Below are positions 1 through 8,824 of a stretch of 64,000 nucleotides of DNA, piece by piece. Numbering within the stretch: the stretch's first letter is position 1; every line of letters starts with the position of its first letter. Source of the stretch: Zavarzinia compransoris (GTDB lineage: Bacteria > Pseudomonadota > Alphaproteobacteria > Zavarziniales > Zavarziniaceae). Made by a program: the position numbers and the translations under genes. Below the pieces are notes generated by a model. The model was not told the origin of the DNA, made no database searches, and worked only from the letters and a program-made list of their open reading frames with translations. The DNA is taken from positions 322 to 64,321 of the forward strand of contig NZ_QGLF01000002.1 of assembly GCF_003173055.1 (NCBI RefSeq). Direction: 5' to 3'.

Positions 1-39
1 TCAACAAACCTCACAGATCCACAATTCATCACCCATCAC

Positions 40-118
<79 letters not shown>

Positions 119-144
119 ATTTCCAATAAACTCATACACTTGAC

Positions 145-174
145 AAAAGGCCGCCCGGAAGGGGCGGCCTTTTT
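145..174 (+). terminator. Rho-independent terminator after the tRNA, island side
   Basis: AAAAGGCCGCCC pairs with GGGGCGGCCTTTTT around a short loop, followed by T residues. It lies 28 bp after the tRNA CCA, inside the island, so the element appears to supply a new terminator. The likely native terminator is displaced to 41347-41381. Confidence 0.85.
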
Positions 175-261
175 AGCTTAGCGCAACGCTAACACATTTT
201 GACCGCGTTCCCGTTCCGTGCTGATAATGGCGCATCTCCAGGTTATGGCGGGCGCTTTCTC

Positions 262-1569
262 ATGCAGCGGCACGAGATTCTCGGCGGCAAGGTCCAGCTC
301 TACCGGCGCGTCGACGGCGGTAACTGGCATTGCTCGGCCTCCGTAGGCGGCAAGCAGCGCCGCACGACCACGAAACAGGACAGTCTTGCGCTGGCCAAGC
401 AGGTCGCTGAGGACTGGTATCTGGGCTTGCGGGGCAAGCTGCACGCCGGCCTGCTCAAATCCGAGAAGACCTTCCGGCACGCGGCCGACCAGTTCCTGCG
501 CGAATACGAGATCATTACCGAGGGGGAGCGTAGCAAGCGCTGGACCGAGGGGCACGCCATCCGCCTGCGGGTGCATCTGTTGCCGTTCTTCGGCGACCTC
601 GGGCTGTCCGAGATCTCGGCGGGCAAGGTGCAGGACTATCGCGTGCACCGAATCTCGACGCGGATGGAGCCGAACCCCCATTCGCGCAGCAATCGGCCCT
701 TGAAGGACAAGCCGCCGGCCCGTAGCACGCTGCATAACGAGACCGTGACGTTGCGCATGGTGCTGCGCACCGCCGTCAATCACGGCTGGCTGTCCCATGT
801 ACCCGATATCTCGACGCCCTACAGGGCCTCGGCCAAGGTCGAGCATCGGGCGTGGTTCAGTCCCGCAGAATACAAGCAACTCTACAAGGCGACCGGCGCC
901 TATGCCAAGGCGCCGTTCCGTGACCGTTTCCGCTGGAGTGCCGAGCAGGTTCATGACTACGTCTTGTTCATGGCCAACACGGGCTTGCGGCCGGACGAGG
1001 CCGCGAACCTCGAACATCGGGATGTCGAGATCGTCGTCGACGAGGAAACCGGCCAGCGCATTCTCGAGATCGAGGTGCGTGGCAAGCGGGGCGTGGGCTT
1101 CTGCAAGAGCATGCCGAATGCGGTGCGGCCTTATGAGCGCTTGCTGGGCCGGGCGAAGCCTGTTGAGGTGATCAGCCGTCAGCGGAAGCTGCGGATGCGC
1201 AGGGCCGGCGAGGAAATTCCGACTGAGGCGCCGACGAAAGCCTATCCGCAGCAGACGGACAAGGTGTTCCCGGGCAATCACATCAAGCTGTTCAACAGCC
1301 TGCTGGAGCGCGAGAAGTTGAAGCTCGATCGCGATGGCAAGGCGCGCACGGCGTACAGCTTGCGGCACACTTACATCTGTCTCCGGCTTATGGAAGGTGC
1401 CGATGTTTATGCGGTGGCACGGAACTGCCGGACCAGCGTGGAGATGATCCAGAAGTACTACGCTGCGCACATCAAGAATATGATCAGCGCGGCGGCGGTG
1501 AATGTGCGCCGGGCCAAACCTGGCGGCCGGCGTAAGGCACTGCCGGTGGCGTTCGAGGACGATCTATAG
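262..1569 (+). CDS. Tyrosine-type site-specific integrase of the island
   Basis: Phage-type integrase of about 435 residues that would catalyse integration and excision at the tRNA attachment sites. A SAM-like DNA-binding region precedes a C-terminal catalytic domain with the expected residues: Arg in NTGLRPDE, the HxxR-type box in YSLRHTY, and the nucleophile Tyr in the EMIQKYY segment near the end. The ATG at 262 fits the usual start just before an LGGKVQLYRR-like segment; an in-frame TTG at 199 would add 21 residues. The gene reads away from the tRNA. It looks intact, so mobility may be retained. Confidence 0.9.
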   Translation: MQRHEILGGKVQLYRRVDGGNWHCSASVGGKQRRTTTKQDSLALAKQVAEDWYLGLRGKLHAGLLKSEKTFRHAADQFLREYEIITEGERSKRWTEGHAIRLRVHLLPFFGDLGLSEISAGKVQDYRVHRISTRMEPNPHSRSNRPLKDKPPARSTLHNETVTLRMVLRTAVNHGWLSHVPDISTPYRASAKVEHRAWFSPAEYKQLYKATGAYAKAPFRDRFRWSAEQVHDYVLFMANTGLRPDEAANLEHRDVEIVVDEETGQRILEIEVRGKRGVGFCKSMPNAVRPYERLLGRAKPVEVISRQRKLRMRRAGEEIPTEAPTKAYPQQTDKVFPGNHIKLFNSLLEREKLKLDRDGKARTAYSLRHTYICLRLMEGADVYAVARNCRTSVEMIQKYYAAHIKNMISAAAVNVRRAKPGGRRKALPVAFEDDL

Positions 1570-1602
1570 TCGACATGGTCAAAGCGCCGCGCGGCGGCGC
1601 GC

Positions 1603-1658
1603 AGGCACACCCCCCGGGGGTGTGCCTGGCATGGGCGCCCTTGCGGCGCTCATGCCAG
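1603..1658. terminator. Two tandem hairpins between convergent genes
   Basis: A near-perfect palindrome at 1603-1627 (AGGCACACCCCC / GGGGGTGTGCCT) is followed by a stem at 1626-1658 (CTGGCATG / CATGCCAG). They separate the integrase and the convergent antitoxin gene. Neither has a strong T tract, so the terminator role is inferred from position. Confidence 0.5.
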
Positions 1659-1669
1659 GGTCGGGGGCG

Positions 1670-1939
1670 TCAGGCTTGGTTGTCATCTGCTTCGGGCTGT
1701 GCTTCATCGCCTAAAAATGCGTCGATGGCCGTGAGGAACTCGGCAGTGATCTCGGGCGGTGCCTCGTGTGTTCTATAAGCTCGGCGCGGATCGTGTCGCT
1801 GCATGCGTCTGTAGCGCTCGATCGTCATCAGGATATGGCGCGGCTGGCCATCGTTCAGGAGGATGACGGGGGCGTGGTCCGCTTCGGACGCCACGGTTGC
1901 CGGATCATTCCGCCATTCGGCTTCGGAAAACTCGCGCAT
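1670..1939 (-). CDS. Phd/YefM-like orphan antitoxin
   Basis: An 89-residue protein resembling prevent-host-death antitoxins: an N-terminal segment that would bind DNA, the LLNDGQPRHILMTIERYRRM core, then an acidic tail (EAQPEADDNQA) typical of toxin-neutralising regions. The ATG at 1939 was chosen because the upstream extension is unlike the family. The usual downstream toxin gene is absent, because the 3' end of the integrase lies there. The layout ending in RRAYRTHEAPPEITAEF resembles the second orphan antitoxin at 38748-39020 (RKVYAIEETPPELRAF), so the two are probably related. Confidence 0.65.
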   Translation of the reverse strand: MREFSEAEWRNDPATVASEADHAPVILLNDGQPRHILMTIERYRRMQRHDPRRAYRTHEAPPEITAEFLTAIDAFLGDEAQPEADDNQA

Positions 1940-2839
1940 GGGCGCCTCGTCGTTGAAAATGGTCGAGCGATTATATCGGGGCCACGCGGCGACCGGCACC
2001 CCGTAGGGGTGCCGCCGAATTTTTTGGGAGGGTGAGGCTCATGCGAGCCACTTCTCGACCCGCAGGGTACGGACGCAGGTGAACTCTCCGGTGTTGGCCG
2101 TTCCAGCACTCGCCGATGGCTTGCCCCTGAAGGAGAAAAGGCGAAGGGGGGCGGCGGTGCCGGTGCGTGGCCTGAGGCGCGCGTCGGGTCAGAGGCTGGG
2201 CGTCATGGCGGGAGCGATGGGGCCCGCTCAGGCCCGGCTCGCATAATTGCCCCATACCCGGAAGAGTAGTGTTGCTACCGAAGCCCGTCCACCAAAGCAG
2301 ACGCCGATCCACAAGGGATCGAGGTGAAAGGGATGTGCACACCTGATGCACCGTTCCGGCGCCTGTCGTATCGAAAATTTATCTTTATATTTCAATGGGT
2401 TATTTCTTATGAAATGGAGAGGGCCTTCGACCGGATTCTCTCAGATTCACAACATCTAACCCAACCTATTGAAATTATTGAATTTTTATGCATCTCAAAT
2501 TCACAGCCCAGAATTCAATAATTTCTCGAATTCTCTCAAGATTCCTGTAACCTATTGAATATAAATAGGTTTTATGGCGTCTCGGATTTTCTCGGGGAAA
2601 GTGCCGGAACGGCGGGAAATAATACATCTCATGGTAGCAATGCCGGGCTGTGCTCCGGAGGGAGTACAGCCTTCGCTCCTCAAATTTGCCGTCAGTCGCG
2701 AGGAATAAAGACCGGAAGACACCGCGTTTTCGATGATGCGTGCTGCGAATTTCATCTGCCGATATTGGGATTGGGGGGCGCTCGAAGACCCCTTTCTTCC
2801 TTCAGCGGTGGCCTTTGTCCGACGTTCCGATCGTCGCGA
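1940..2839. other. Non-coding stretch with AT-rich inverted repeats
   Basis: No convincing gene was found in this 900-bp gap. The part at 2380-2575 is much more AT-rich than its surroundings. It contains a 12-bp perfect inverted repeat (2473-2484 and 2512-2523, AATTATTGAATT and its complement) and two copies of CCTATTGAA near 2465 and 2551. A hairpin GCTGTGCTCC / GGAGTACAGC lies at about 2648-2671. These could be operator sites or remnants of lost DNA. Confidence 0.4.
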
Positions 2840-3088
2840 TCAGGCCGAACCGAGGCATGGAATGCGCGCCAGGACAGGTGCGACGGGCGGTGCAACGCCG
2901 AGCACGACGCAAGAATATTCAGGCGCCAAATAGGCGATGAACTCCCGTCTGCCATCGAGATATTCGCGCACCAGACGGTCGTCGAGGTCGGGGTCCAGAT
3001 AGGTCGTGTAGCCGGCCTTGAACATTTCAGCCTGCACCTGGCGTGCCGCCGAGGCCATTATAGCTTCCCATTCTTCGGGCGTGCGCAT
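2840..3088 (-). CDS. Small hypothetical protein upstream of fic
   Basis: An 82-residue protein beginning MRTPEEWEAIMASAARQ, with a GGAG-type ribosome site upstream of the ATG at 3088. The N-terminal half is predicted helical; the C-terminal part is more hydrophobic and ends with PVLARIPCLGSA. No family was recognised. It is divergent from the Fic gene, with about 150 bp between the starts, so the two could share a control region. Its short length and position suggest an accessory or antitoxin-like gene, but nothing in the sequence proves that. Confidence 0.45.
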   Translation of the reverse strand: MRTPEEWEAIMASAARQVQAEMFKAGYTTYLDPDLDDRLVREYLDGRREFIAYLAPEYSCVVLGVAPPVAPVLARIPCLGSA

Positions 3089-3245
3089 CTCGCTTCTCCG
3101 GTCAGAAGTGGACAATTTGACGGAGGCGAAGCGGCTCTTTCTCTGGCTTTTTCGCCTTAAGGATGGACCAAAACTCCGCATCTCGGCGCGGGAAATTGAC
3201 CAATATGGTAGTCTAAAACGGCACAAAGACACGATGAGGCCGAGC

Positions 3246-4301
3246 ATGAATCGCGGCACGATTGCGGCGTCTGCGGAGGTTCTGCCTACGCCCGAGGCGA
3301 TTGACGCCGCCTTCACCTCGAGCCGCATCCAGGGCCTTGAAGGTGATCCCGACGATGACGCGGCCTTGCTCGCGCATGGTCGGGGTGAACTGACATCCGG
3401 TGAAACAAGGCAACGCCTGATCGACCGATACAGCACGCGCCGACGCCGGACATCGACAAAAGATCCCTATCTTCTCTCGACAGGGGCGCTGCGCAACAGG
3501 CTTGGCATCAGCGATCCGGCAACGCTGGAGCGCGCGGAAAAGGGTCTGGTCGACCTGCGCATGGCCCGTATCGACATCGACGGGCCGCGCGGCGCTTATA
3601 CCTTCGCGCGTCTGAAGGAGACGCACCGCTATCTGTTCCAGGATCTCTACGACTGGGCGGGAGAGGCCCGCACTGTCACCTTGGCCAAGGCTGGATTTGA
3701 TCGGCGCGCCTGCACCGCCTTCGCCCGCCCCGCCGACATCGAACCCATCGGCCATGAAATCTTCGGGCGTCTTGGCGAGCGGAACGCACTGAAAGGCTTG
3801 TCCCGGCCTGATTTCGTCGACAGCGTCACCGGCTTGTTCGCGGACGTGAACATGTTGCACCCGTTCCGCGAAGGCAACGGGCGCACCCAGGAAGCGTTCG
3901 TCAAGGCCATCGGGTGCGATGCCGGTCATCCGATCGATCTGGGCGCCGTCACCCTCGAGCGGATGATCCGCGTGTCCATCGACGCAACTGGGGGCGACCG
4001 GACGGCGATGCGCCAGATGTTCTCAGAAGCGACCGATCCACGGCAGGTCGGGATTCTCAACGCGGCAATCGCCGCGATCGCGACAAGGTTGCACGACTGG
4101 AATGAGCGCTTCATTGCGATCACGACACCGGGCCAGCACTATGAAGGGGTCTTGGCCGGTGTGTCGAGGCAGGGCGACACTTTCCTGTTTCGCACCGATG
4201 TCGAGATCTTCGTGGGCTGGGCGAGGGACCTGCCGGCGTCGGCGCGATCGGGTGACCGCATTGCGTTTGGGGCCCGAGGGGCGCCGTCACGTGTCGCCTG
4301 A
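3246..4301 (+). CDS. Fused VbhA-like antitoxin and Fic domain protein
   Basis: A protein of about 351 residues. Residues ~10-65 resemble the VbhA antitoxin (TPEAIDAAFTSSRIQG, then GELTSGETRQRLIDRY). From about residue 72 it matches a VbhT-type Fic domain (DPYL...LRNRLGI, then LYDWAGEARTV), and the Fic motif HPFREGNGRTQE lies at 3858-3893. Fic enzymes transfer AMP to target proteins and are inhibited by a Glu in an SxxxEG motif. Here that position is Gln (CAG at 3330-3332), and the final Arg of HxFxxGNGRxxR is replaced by Glu. The ATG at 3246 follows TGAGG at good spacing; 3234 is an alternative. The 3' end abuts IS21 debris and may be trimmed. Confidence 0.8.
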   Translation: MNRGTIAASAEVLPTPEAIDAAFTSSRIQGLEGDPDDDAALLAHGRGELTSGETRQRLIDRYSTRRRRTSTKDPYLLSTGALRNRLGISDPATLERAEKGLVDLRMARIDIDGPRGAYTFARLKETHRYLFQDLYDWAGEARTVTLAKAGFDRRACTAFARPADIEPIGHEIFGRLGERNALKGLSRPDFVDSVTGLFADVNMLHPFREGNGRTQEAFVKAIGCDAGHPIDLGAVTLERMIRVSIDATGGDRTAMRQMFSEATDPRQVGILNAAIAAIATRLHDWNERFIAITTPGQHYEGVLAGVSRQGDTFLFRTDVEIFVGWARDLPASARSGDRIAFGARGAPSRVA

Positions 4302-4400
4302 CGCGCTCCCGGGACCTGTTCTGGCTGAGGCCCTGGCAGTAGATGCTTTCCATCATGTAACCCATTGTGCCGGCGCGGTTGCGACTACGCCGATGGTGGA

Positions 4401-4849
4401 TATCGCGGAGGAAGTCGGTCACGGCGATGTAGCCACCTGCGTAGCCGCGATCTTTCAACTCCTGGAACAGCCGCCGACCGGACAGGCCGGGATAGGTTGC
4501 GATGCGCTCGCGCAGGTAGGTGGCAAAGGGATCGATCACCGTACGGCGCGGCTGCCGCGGCCCATAGGCGGGTGCCTCCATGTCGCGGTCGATGTACTTG
4601 CGCACCGTCTTGCGATCGGTGCCGGTCTGTCGGGCAATCGCCGACACCGACAGCCCTTGTCGATGCAAATCCAGGATCATCACCAGCTCCCCGAGCTTGA
4701 TCACCGAAGCGCCCTCCCGACCATCGGGAGGAGCATCGGCAACATCGCGCCGCCAGTCTTCCGGGGCGCGCCCCGGAAGACCGGCGCGGCACCTCAAACT
4801 GGGGAAGATTCAAGCGGCACTTCTGGGGAGAATTGCTCCGGCATCAACA
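4401..4849 (-). mobile_element. IS21-family remnant: left end and istA 5' fragment
   Basis: Read on the minus strand, this starts with the IS21-like end TGTTGATGCCGGAGC at 4849 and continues into the start of istA (GTG at 4704 or ATG at 4680). The translation ILDLHRQGLS...RQTGTDRKTVRKYI carries the N-terminal helix-turn-helix of the transposase. Similarity to the copy at 31366-32118 stops after FLRDI near 4401, so the catalytic domain and istB are missing. It interrupts the IS66 tnpC gene next to it. Confidence 0.75.
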
Positions 4850-5237
4850 CTGGCGATCACCTGAGCCATGAGCCCCGGCACTGGCCAGGCCACGCGGTGT
4901 CGGCAAGGCCGGCGCCGGCATCTGGGTGATCCTGCTGCAGGTCGGGCAGATGTACTTGGGCCGGACATGGCGGATGACCTTGAAGTGGCCGGGTACATAG
5001 TCCAGCACCTCAGTGACATCCTCACCCAGGCAGGCCATCGGGCCGTCGCAGGCCGTGCAGGTACAGGCTGGCGTGTGAACGACATCTTCACGCGGCAGAT
5101 GGGGCGGCAACGGCCGCCGATGCGGGCGCGACTTGCTGCCGCTCGCGGGTTCGGCGGGGCTCTCAGCCCCGGCTTCCGCCTCGATGGTCTCCAGCTCTTC
5201 AAGGGTCAGTTCGAGTTGCTCGATCTCGCGGTCGAGC

Positions 5238-6520
5238 GGACACCTCGAATAACCAGCTTGATGGCGGCGTCGGACATGAATCCGGCGCCGTGATGGCCCG
5301 TGTCGGGTCGGGCCTGGGGTTTGAATGGGCTTTTGGTCGGGGAAGCCTGCCCCACACCAGGGCCCCCTTCAGGCCGCCGGCTGGTGCTCGGCCAGCCAGA
5401 TATAGCGCCTGACGTTGTAGGCGAGATTGGCGAGAGCGATCTTCGTGGTGGCCCTGGCCATGCCGATGGTCCGGACCACCAGGCCGAAGGCATGTTTCTG
5501 GTGGGCGAAGACGCCCTCCACGGCGGAGCGTATCTTCGATCTTGCCCGGTTGGCCTTCTTCTGGGGCCCGGTCAGATCCTGGCCGGGCCGGCGACGGAAG
5601 TGGATCCTGGAACGAAGGCCCCGGGCGTCGAGGAACGCTTCGTTGGCCCTGGTCCGGTAGGCGGTATCCGCCCAGACATCGCTCGCCGTGTTGCGGGCCA
5701 TCACCGCCGGCAGCTGGGCACCGTCATGGGCCGCCGCCGAGGTGACGCTGAAGCCCCGGATCAGGCGATGCGCCTTGTCGATGCCGATATGGTTCTTGTA
5801 GCCGAACACCGGAATGGCAATCTCCACCCGGGCCTTGGTGCCGTCTGCCTTGCTCTTCCTTGCCTTGGCGCGCTTCAGTGTCCAGCGGGCATCGCGGTCC
5901 TTCTGGGCCAATTTGGCCGGTTTGGCCCGCCAGTCCTCCGGGATCCGTCCTTCCTTCAAGGCGGCCTTCTCCGCGTCCGTATTGCGCTGGCGCGGGGCGG
6001 CGATGATCGAGGCATCGACGATCTGGCCCGACATGGCCAAGTAGCCCTTGCCCTTCAGCCAGCCATCGAAGTCGGCGAAAAGATCCCGGATCACGCCGGC
6101 CTTGGTCAGGTGCTCGCGATACAGCCAGATCGTCTTGGCGTCAGGCACCGCATCCTCGAGCCCGAGACGCAGGAAACGCATAAACGACAGCCGGTCCCGG
6201 ATCTGGAATTCAGTGGCGTCATCCGACAGCGTGTAGAGCGTCTGTAGGATCAGGATCCTGAACATCAGCACCGGGTCATAGGGCGGGCGCCCGCCCTTCG
6301 CGCCATCGGACCGCTTCAGTGCCGCCACCAGACGGGGCCGGAAGATCTCGAAGTCCACCAGGCTGGCCAGCTTCACCAGCGGATCCCCCGTCTCCGACAG
6401 CAGCCGATACCGCTCATCCAGATCGAAAAACCCCGGCTGACCCATGACGCCCCTCCATGGAGAACACCGCCCCATGGAATCATGAAACCGGTCACGTTGC
6501 AGCGGTTTTTAGAGGTGTCC
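5238..6520 (-). mobile_element. Intact IS5-family element with 4-bp target duplication
   Basis: Terminal inverted repeats are visible at 5238-5254 and 6504-6520 (GGACACCTCGAATAACC against GGACACCTCTAAAAACC). GAGC flanks both sides (5234-5237 and 6521-6524), as expected for a 4-bp target-site duplication. The element is about 1.28 kb and holds one full-length transposase. It sits inside the IS66 tnpC. A second, broken copy of a close relative is at 30629-32261. Confidence 0.9.
5369..6445 (-). CDS. IS5-family transposase, full length
   Basis: A 358-residue DDE transposase. The ATG at 6445 (MGQPGFFDLDERY) follows a GGAGGGG ribosome site. The N-terminal domain includes GGRPPYDPVLMFRILILQ. Catalytic residues are visible: Asp in GQIVDASIIAAPRQRN, Asp in DVWADTAYRTRA, and Glu in SAVEGVFAHQKHAFGL with the Y-2-R-3-E-6-K-like pattern. 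The protein ends IWLAEHQPAA, about 130 bp before the IS end. With intact repeats and a target duplication it is probably a recent and possibly active insertion. Confidence 0.92.
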   Translation of the reverse strand: MGQPGFFDLDERYRLLSETGDPLVKLASLVDFEIFRPRLVAALKRSDGAKGGRPPYDPVLMFRILILQTLYTLSDDATEFQIRDRLSFMRFLRLGLEDAVPDAKTIWLYREHLTKAGVIRDLFADFDGWLKGKGYLAMSGQIVDASIIAAPRQRNTDAEKAALKEGRIPEDWRAKPAKLAQKDRDARWTLKRAKARKSKADGTKARVEIAIPVFGYKNHIGIDKAHRLIRGFSVTSAAAHDGAQLPAVMARNTASDVWADTAYRTRANEAFLDARGLRSRIHFRRRPGQDLTGPQKKANRARSKIRSAVEGVFAHQKHAFGLVVRTIGMARATTKIALANLAYNVRRYIWLAEHQPAA

Positions 6521-6754
6521 GAGCCGCTCCGAGGATTGGCCGAACTGCATCCGCCGGAGGCGGGCCAGCTGGATCTTCAGCTTCTCCATCTCGAGGCTGC
6601 GCAACCGCGCCGCCGCCTTCACCGCCTTCAACTCGGCCTGGAGTGCCAGGGCGAAGGCCTGCAAAGCGGCGGAGGCTTGCGGCAGGGAAGCGGTCTCGAG
6701 CGACATGGCGTAGTCTACCATGCCACCTGTGGCATCCCAATGGCTGTCGTTCAG

Positions 6755-7108
6755 TCATGACGATATCGGCACCATCGGCGCCGCCGGCGCGACGGTCCGG
6801 CGCCAGTCCATGCCCTCGATCAGCAGGGCCAGTTGCGCTGAGGTCAGTTGATATTGCCCATCGGCCAGCGGCGGCCAGACGAAGCTGCCTTTCTCCAGGC
6901 GCTTGGCGATCAGGCACAGGCCGGAACCATCCCACCACAGGGCCTTCAGCCGGTCGCCACGCTTGCCGCGGAACAAGAACAGGTGGCCCGAGAAGGGATC
7001 CTGGTGGATCATCTCCTTGGCCTTTGCCGCCAGGCCATCGAAGCCGTTGCGCATATCGACCGGCCGGCAGGCGAGATAGACCCGGGTGCCCGGTGCAAGC
7101 GCGATCAC
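6755..7108 (-). CDS. tnpB: IS66 accessory protein TnpB
   Basis: A 117-residue protein of the IS66 Orf2/TnpB family, containing the characteristic CRPVDMRNGFDGLAAK and HLFLFRGKRGDRLKALWWDG segments. It is required with TnpA and TnpC for IS66 movement, though its biochemical role is not settled. Its start overlaps the tnpA stop (ATGA type), indicating translational coupling. It looks intact, but tnpC beside it is destroyed, so this element cannot move by itself. Confidence 0.92.
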   Translation of the reverse strand: MIALAPGTRVYLACRPVDMRNGFDGLAAKAKEMIHQDPFSGHLFLFRGKRGDRLKALWWDGSGLCLIAKRLEKGSFVWPPLADGQYQLTSAQLALLIEGMDWRRTVAPAAPMVPISS

Positions 7109-7527
7109 AGCGCGCCCTTCACCACCGTCAGCAAGCGCTGCAGGGCCTCAGGCTCGATACCTTCGCGCCCCTTGAGCCGGGTGCCGTTGGGCAGTGCAAT
7201 CTCGGCTTCGCCATCGCGTGCGGCGCGGCGTCTTCGTTTTGCCGGGTCGACCGTCCGGGTCGGCCCGGCCCCTTCGGACGGTGAACCGATCGTCGCCAGC
7301 GGGATGAAACGGAGATCTTCCGCCGAGCCGCCGGCGGCGGCCACGGCGACGGCACGGCGGATCGCTCGCCAACCATAGAGGACACTCTCCGCGACACCAT
7401 GGCGCCGCGACACCGATGCGACCGTCGCGCCGGGCTGATCCGTCTCGGCAAGCAAGGCAGCCTTCTCGGCCTCGCTCCATCGCCGACGCCGCTCGACACG
7501 GGAAATCACTTCAACCTCGCCACCCAC
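7105..7527 (-). CDS. tnpA: IS66 accessory protein TnpA
   Basis: An IS66 Orf1/TnpA protein with a helix-turn-helix (RRRRWSEAEKAALLAETDQPG then VASVSRRHGVAESVLYGWR) and a basic C-terminal part. A GTG start at 7527 (VGGEVEVISRVE) is preferred; the reading frame stays open to 7572. It is followed directly by tnpB with a 4-bp overlap. The outer IS end GTAAGCG lies about 100 bp upstream. Confidence 0.85.
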   Translation of the reverse strand: MGGEVEVISRVERRRRWSEAEKAALLAETDQPGATVASVSRRHGVAESVLYGWRAIRRAVAVAAAGGSAEDLRFIPLATIGSPSEGAGPTRTVDPAKRRRRAARDGEAEIALPNGTRLKGREGIEPEALQRLLTVVKGAL

Positions 7528-7633
7528 CAGAGCCTCCTTCTGGACTCCGAAAGGAGCCCGCAGAGATCTCACGAGGCAGCATCTCCCCCGGCCAGCGCAA
7601 CACCCATCGTTACGGTGATCACCGGGCGCTTAC

Positions 7634-7846
7634 CCCTGTCAGCCAATTACCGTTCCTGTACAATCAGAATTTAACCCCTATGGAATCTCCCACGAGTCAG
7701 CCCGTCAGGGAACCTGTATAGGCTGCATAGCAAAGAAAGGTCCTCTACTCTTTCTAGGCAAGTCCTGGATCTCGTGATATTCAGAGTGGAAAAAACAATT
7801 CGTCTCCATACCGATATGCAATTGATCATGCCGCGAGGATAAATTC
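7634..7846 (+). promoter_or_regulatory. Upstream region of galE (left edge of the polysaccharide locus)
   Basis: About 210 bp between the IS66 end and galE. It has no gene and is more AT-rich than the IS DNA. GAGGATAA upstream of the ATG serves as the ribosome site. A promoter for galE should lie here, but no confident -35/-10 pair could be fixed by eye. Confidence 0.35.
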
Positions 7847-8824
7847 ATGAAGGCGATTCTCGTTGCTGGTGGAGCAGGTTACATTGGCGCGCAAACTTGC
7901 AAGCAGCTTGCAGCAGCTGGATTTTTACCAGTTACCATAGACAATCTGTCTACTGGTTATCGTCAGGCCGTCAAATGGGGGCCGCTTGTTGAAGCGGACA
8001 TCAGAGACCGAAATGCCATCGCGAGCACCGTTGCCCAATACGATATCAGAGCGGCCATGCACTTCGCAGCGTGCAGCTTGGTCGGTGAGAGTGTGCAGAA
8101 TCCGGTAAAATATTACGATAACAACATCGGCGCTGCAGTTTCATTTGCCTCAGGTCTGATTGAAAGTGGGGTCAAGAGTCTGATATTTTCTTCAACTGCT
8201 GCAGTATATGGCATCCCTAAGACAGATTTAATTACGGAAGATCATCCCACAATACCAATCAATCCTTATGGGGCTACCAAGTTAGCTTTTGAGCAAGCAC
8301 TGCATTGGATTGCTCGCTCTTCAGATTTAACCTTCACCGTTCTGCGTTACTTCAACGCCAGCGGTGCGGATCTCGATGGGGAAATCGGCGAAAGCCACGA
8401 TCCAGAAACGCATTTGATCCCCCTCCTGAGCAAAGCGGCAATCGGATCAGGTGCGCCGCTGAGTATTTTTGGCTCCGACTACCCCACACCGGACGGCACT
8501 CCGATCCGGGACTATATTCATGTCGTCGATCTCGCAGCCGCCCATATAGCGGCGCTCCAAAGAATGCTGAGCGGCGGGAGCAGCAGCATTTTCAATGTCG
8601 GTACAGGTGTTGGCGCCTCCGTCGCCGAAGTCATTCGAACTGCTGAATCTATCCTGGCGAAGGAAATGCCCCGCAGGATCGGCCCCCGCCGCGAAGGCGA
8701 TCCCGCAGTTCTGGTTGCCGACCCAAGCCGGATCCTACATTCACTGGATTGGGCACCGAGGTTTAGCGACCTTCACACGATCATCCTGACAGCGATGTGG
8801 TGGCAGAAGAATCGCTTCTATTGA
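7847..8824 (+). CDS. galE: UDP-glucose 4-epimerase
   Basis: A 325-residue extended short-chain dehydrogenase that interconverts UDP-glucose and UDP-galactose, supplying galactosyl donors to the polysaccharide. It has the NAD-binding glycine motif GGAGYIGAQ near the start, the Ser/Thr region FSSTAAVYG, the catalytic YxxxK in NPYGATKLAFEQ and the typical DYPTPDGTPIRDYIHVVDLA segment. Family length is about 330, so it is full length. Its 3' end overlaps the convergent phosphatase gene by 44 bp. It is the first gene of the exopolysaccharide locus after the IS cluster. Confidence 0.93.
   Translation: MKAILVAGGAGYIGAQTCKQLAAAGFLPVTIDNLSTGYRQAVKWGPLVEADIRDRNAIASTVAQYDIRAAMHFAACSLVGESVQNPVKYYDNNIGAAVSFASGLIESGVKSLIFSSTAAVYGIPKTDLITEDHPTIPINPYGATKLAFEQALHWIARSSDLTFTVLRYFNASGADLDGEIGESHDPETHLIPLLSKAAIGSGAPLSIFGSDYPTPDGTPIRDYIHVVDLAAAHIAALQRMLSGGSSSIFNVGTGVGASVAEVIRTAESILAKEMPRRIGPRREGDPAVLVADPSRILHSLDWAPRFSDLHTIILTAMWWQKNRFY

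Larger units (their letters stand above)
4850..6721 (-). pseudogene. tnpC: IS66 transposase tnpC, split by IS5 and truncated
   Basis: The 5' part (6521-6721) encodes MVDYAMSLETASLPQ through RRMQFGQSSERL, with a coiled-coil-like start. The reading resumes at 5237 with LDREIEQLELTLEELE, then PHLPREDVVHTPACTCTAC and CPTCSRITQMPAPALP, which is the Cys-rich zinc-binding region of IS66 transposases. One extra G (plus-strand 4896-4897) shifts the frame just before the IS21 junction. The DDE catalytic domain is absent. Removing the IS5 copy and one GAGC restores the first reading exactly. Confidence 0.85.
4850..7633 (-). mobile_element. IS66-family element, interrupted and truncated
   Basis: On the minus strand the element begins at the inverted-repeat end GTAAGCGCCCGG (outer base 7633) and carries tnpA, tnpB and tnpC in the usual order. 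The tnpC gene is split by an IS5-family insertion (5238-6520) and then cut at 4850 by an IS21 remnant, so the right end is missing here. A tnpC 3' end with an IS66 right inverted repeat sits at 30897-31365. Confidence 0.8.

Noticed and set aside
2555-3160. A 201-codon plus-strand frame before the Fic gene
   Set aside because: It has no ribosome site, an odd composition and overlaps the better supported minus-strand gene at 2840-3088.
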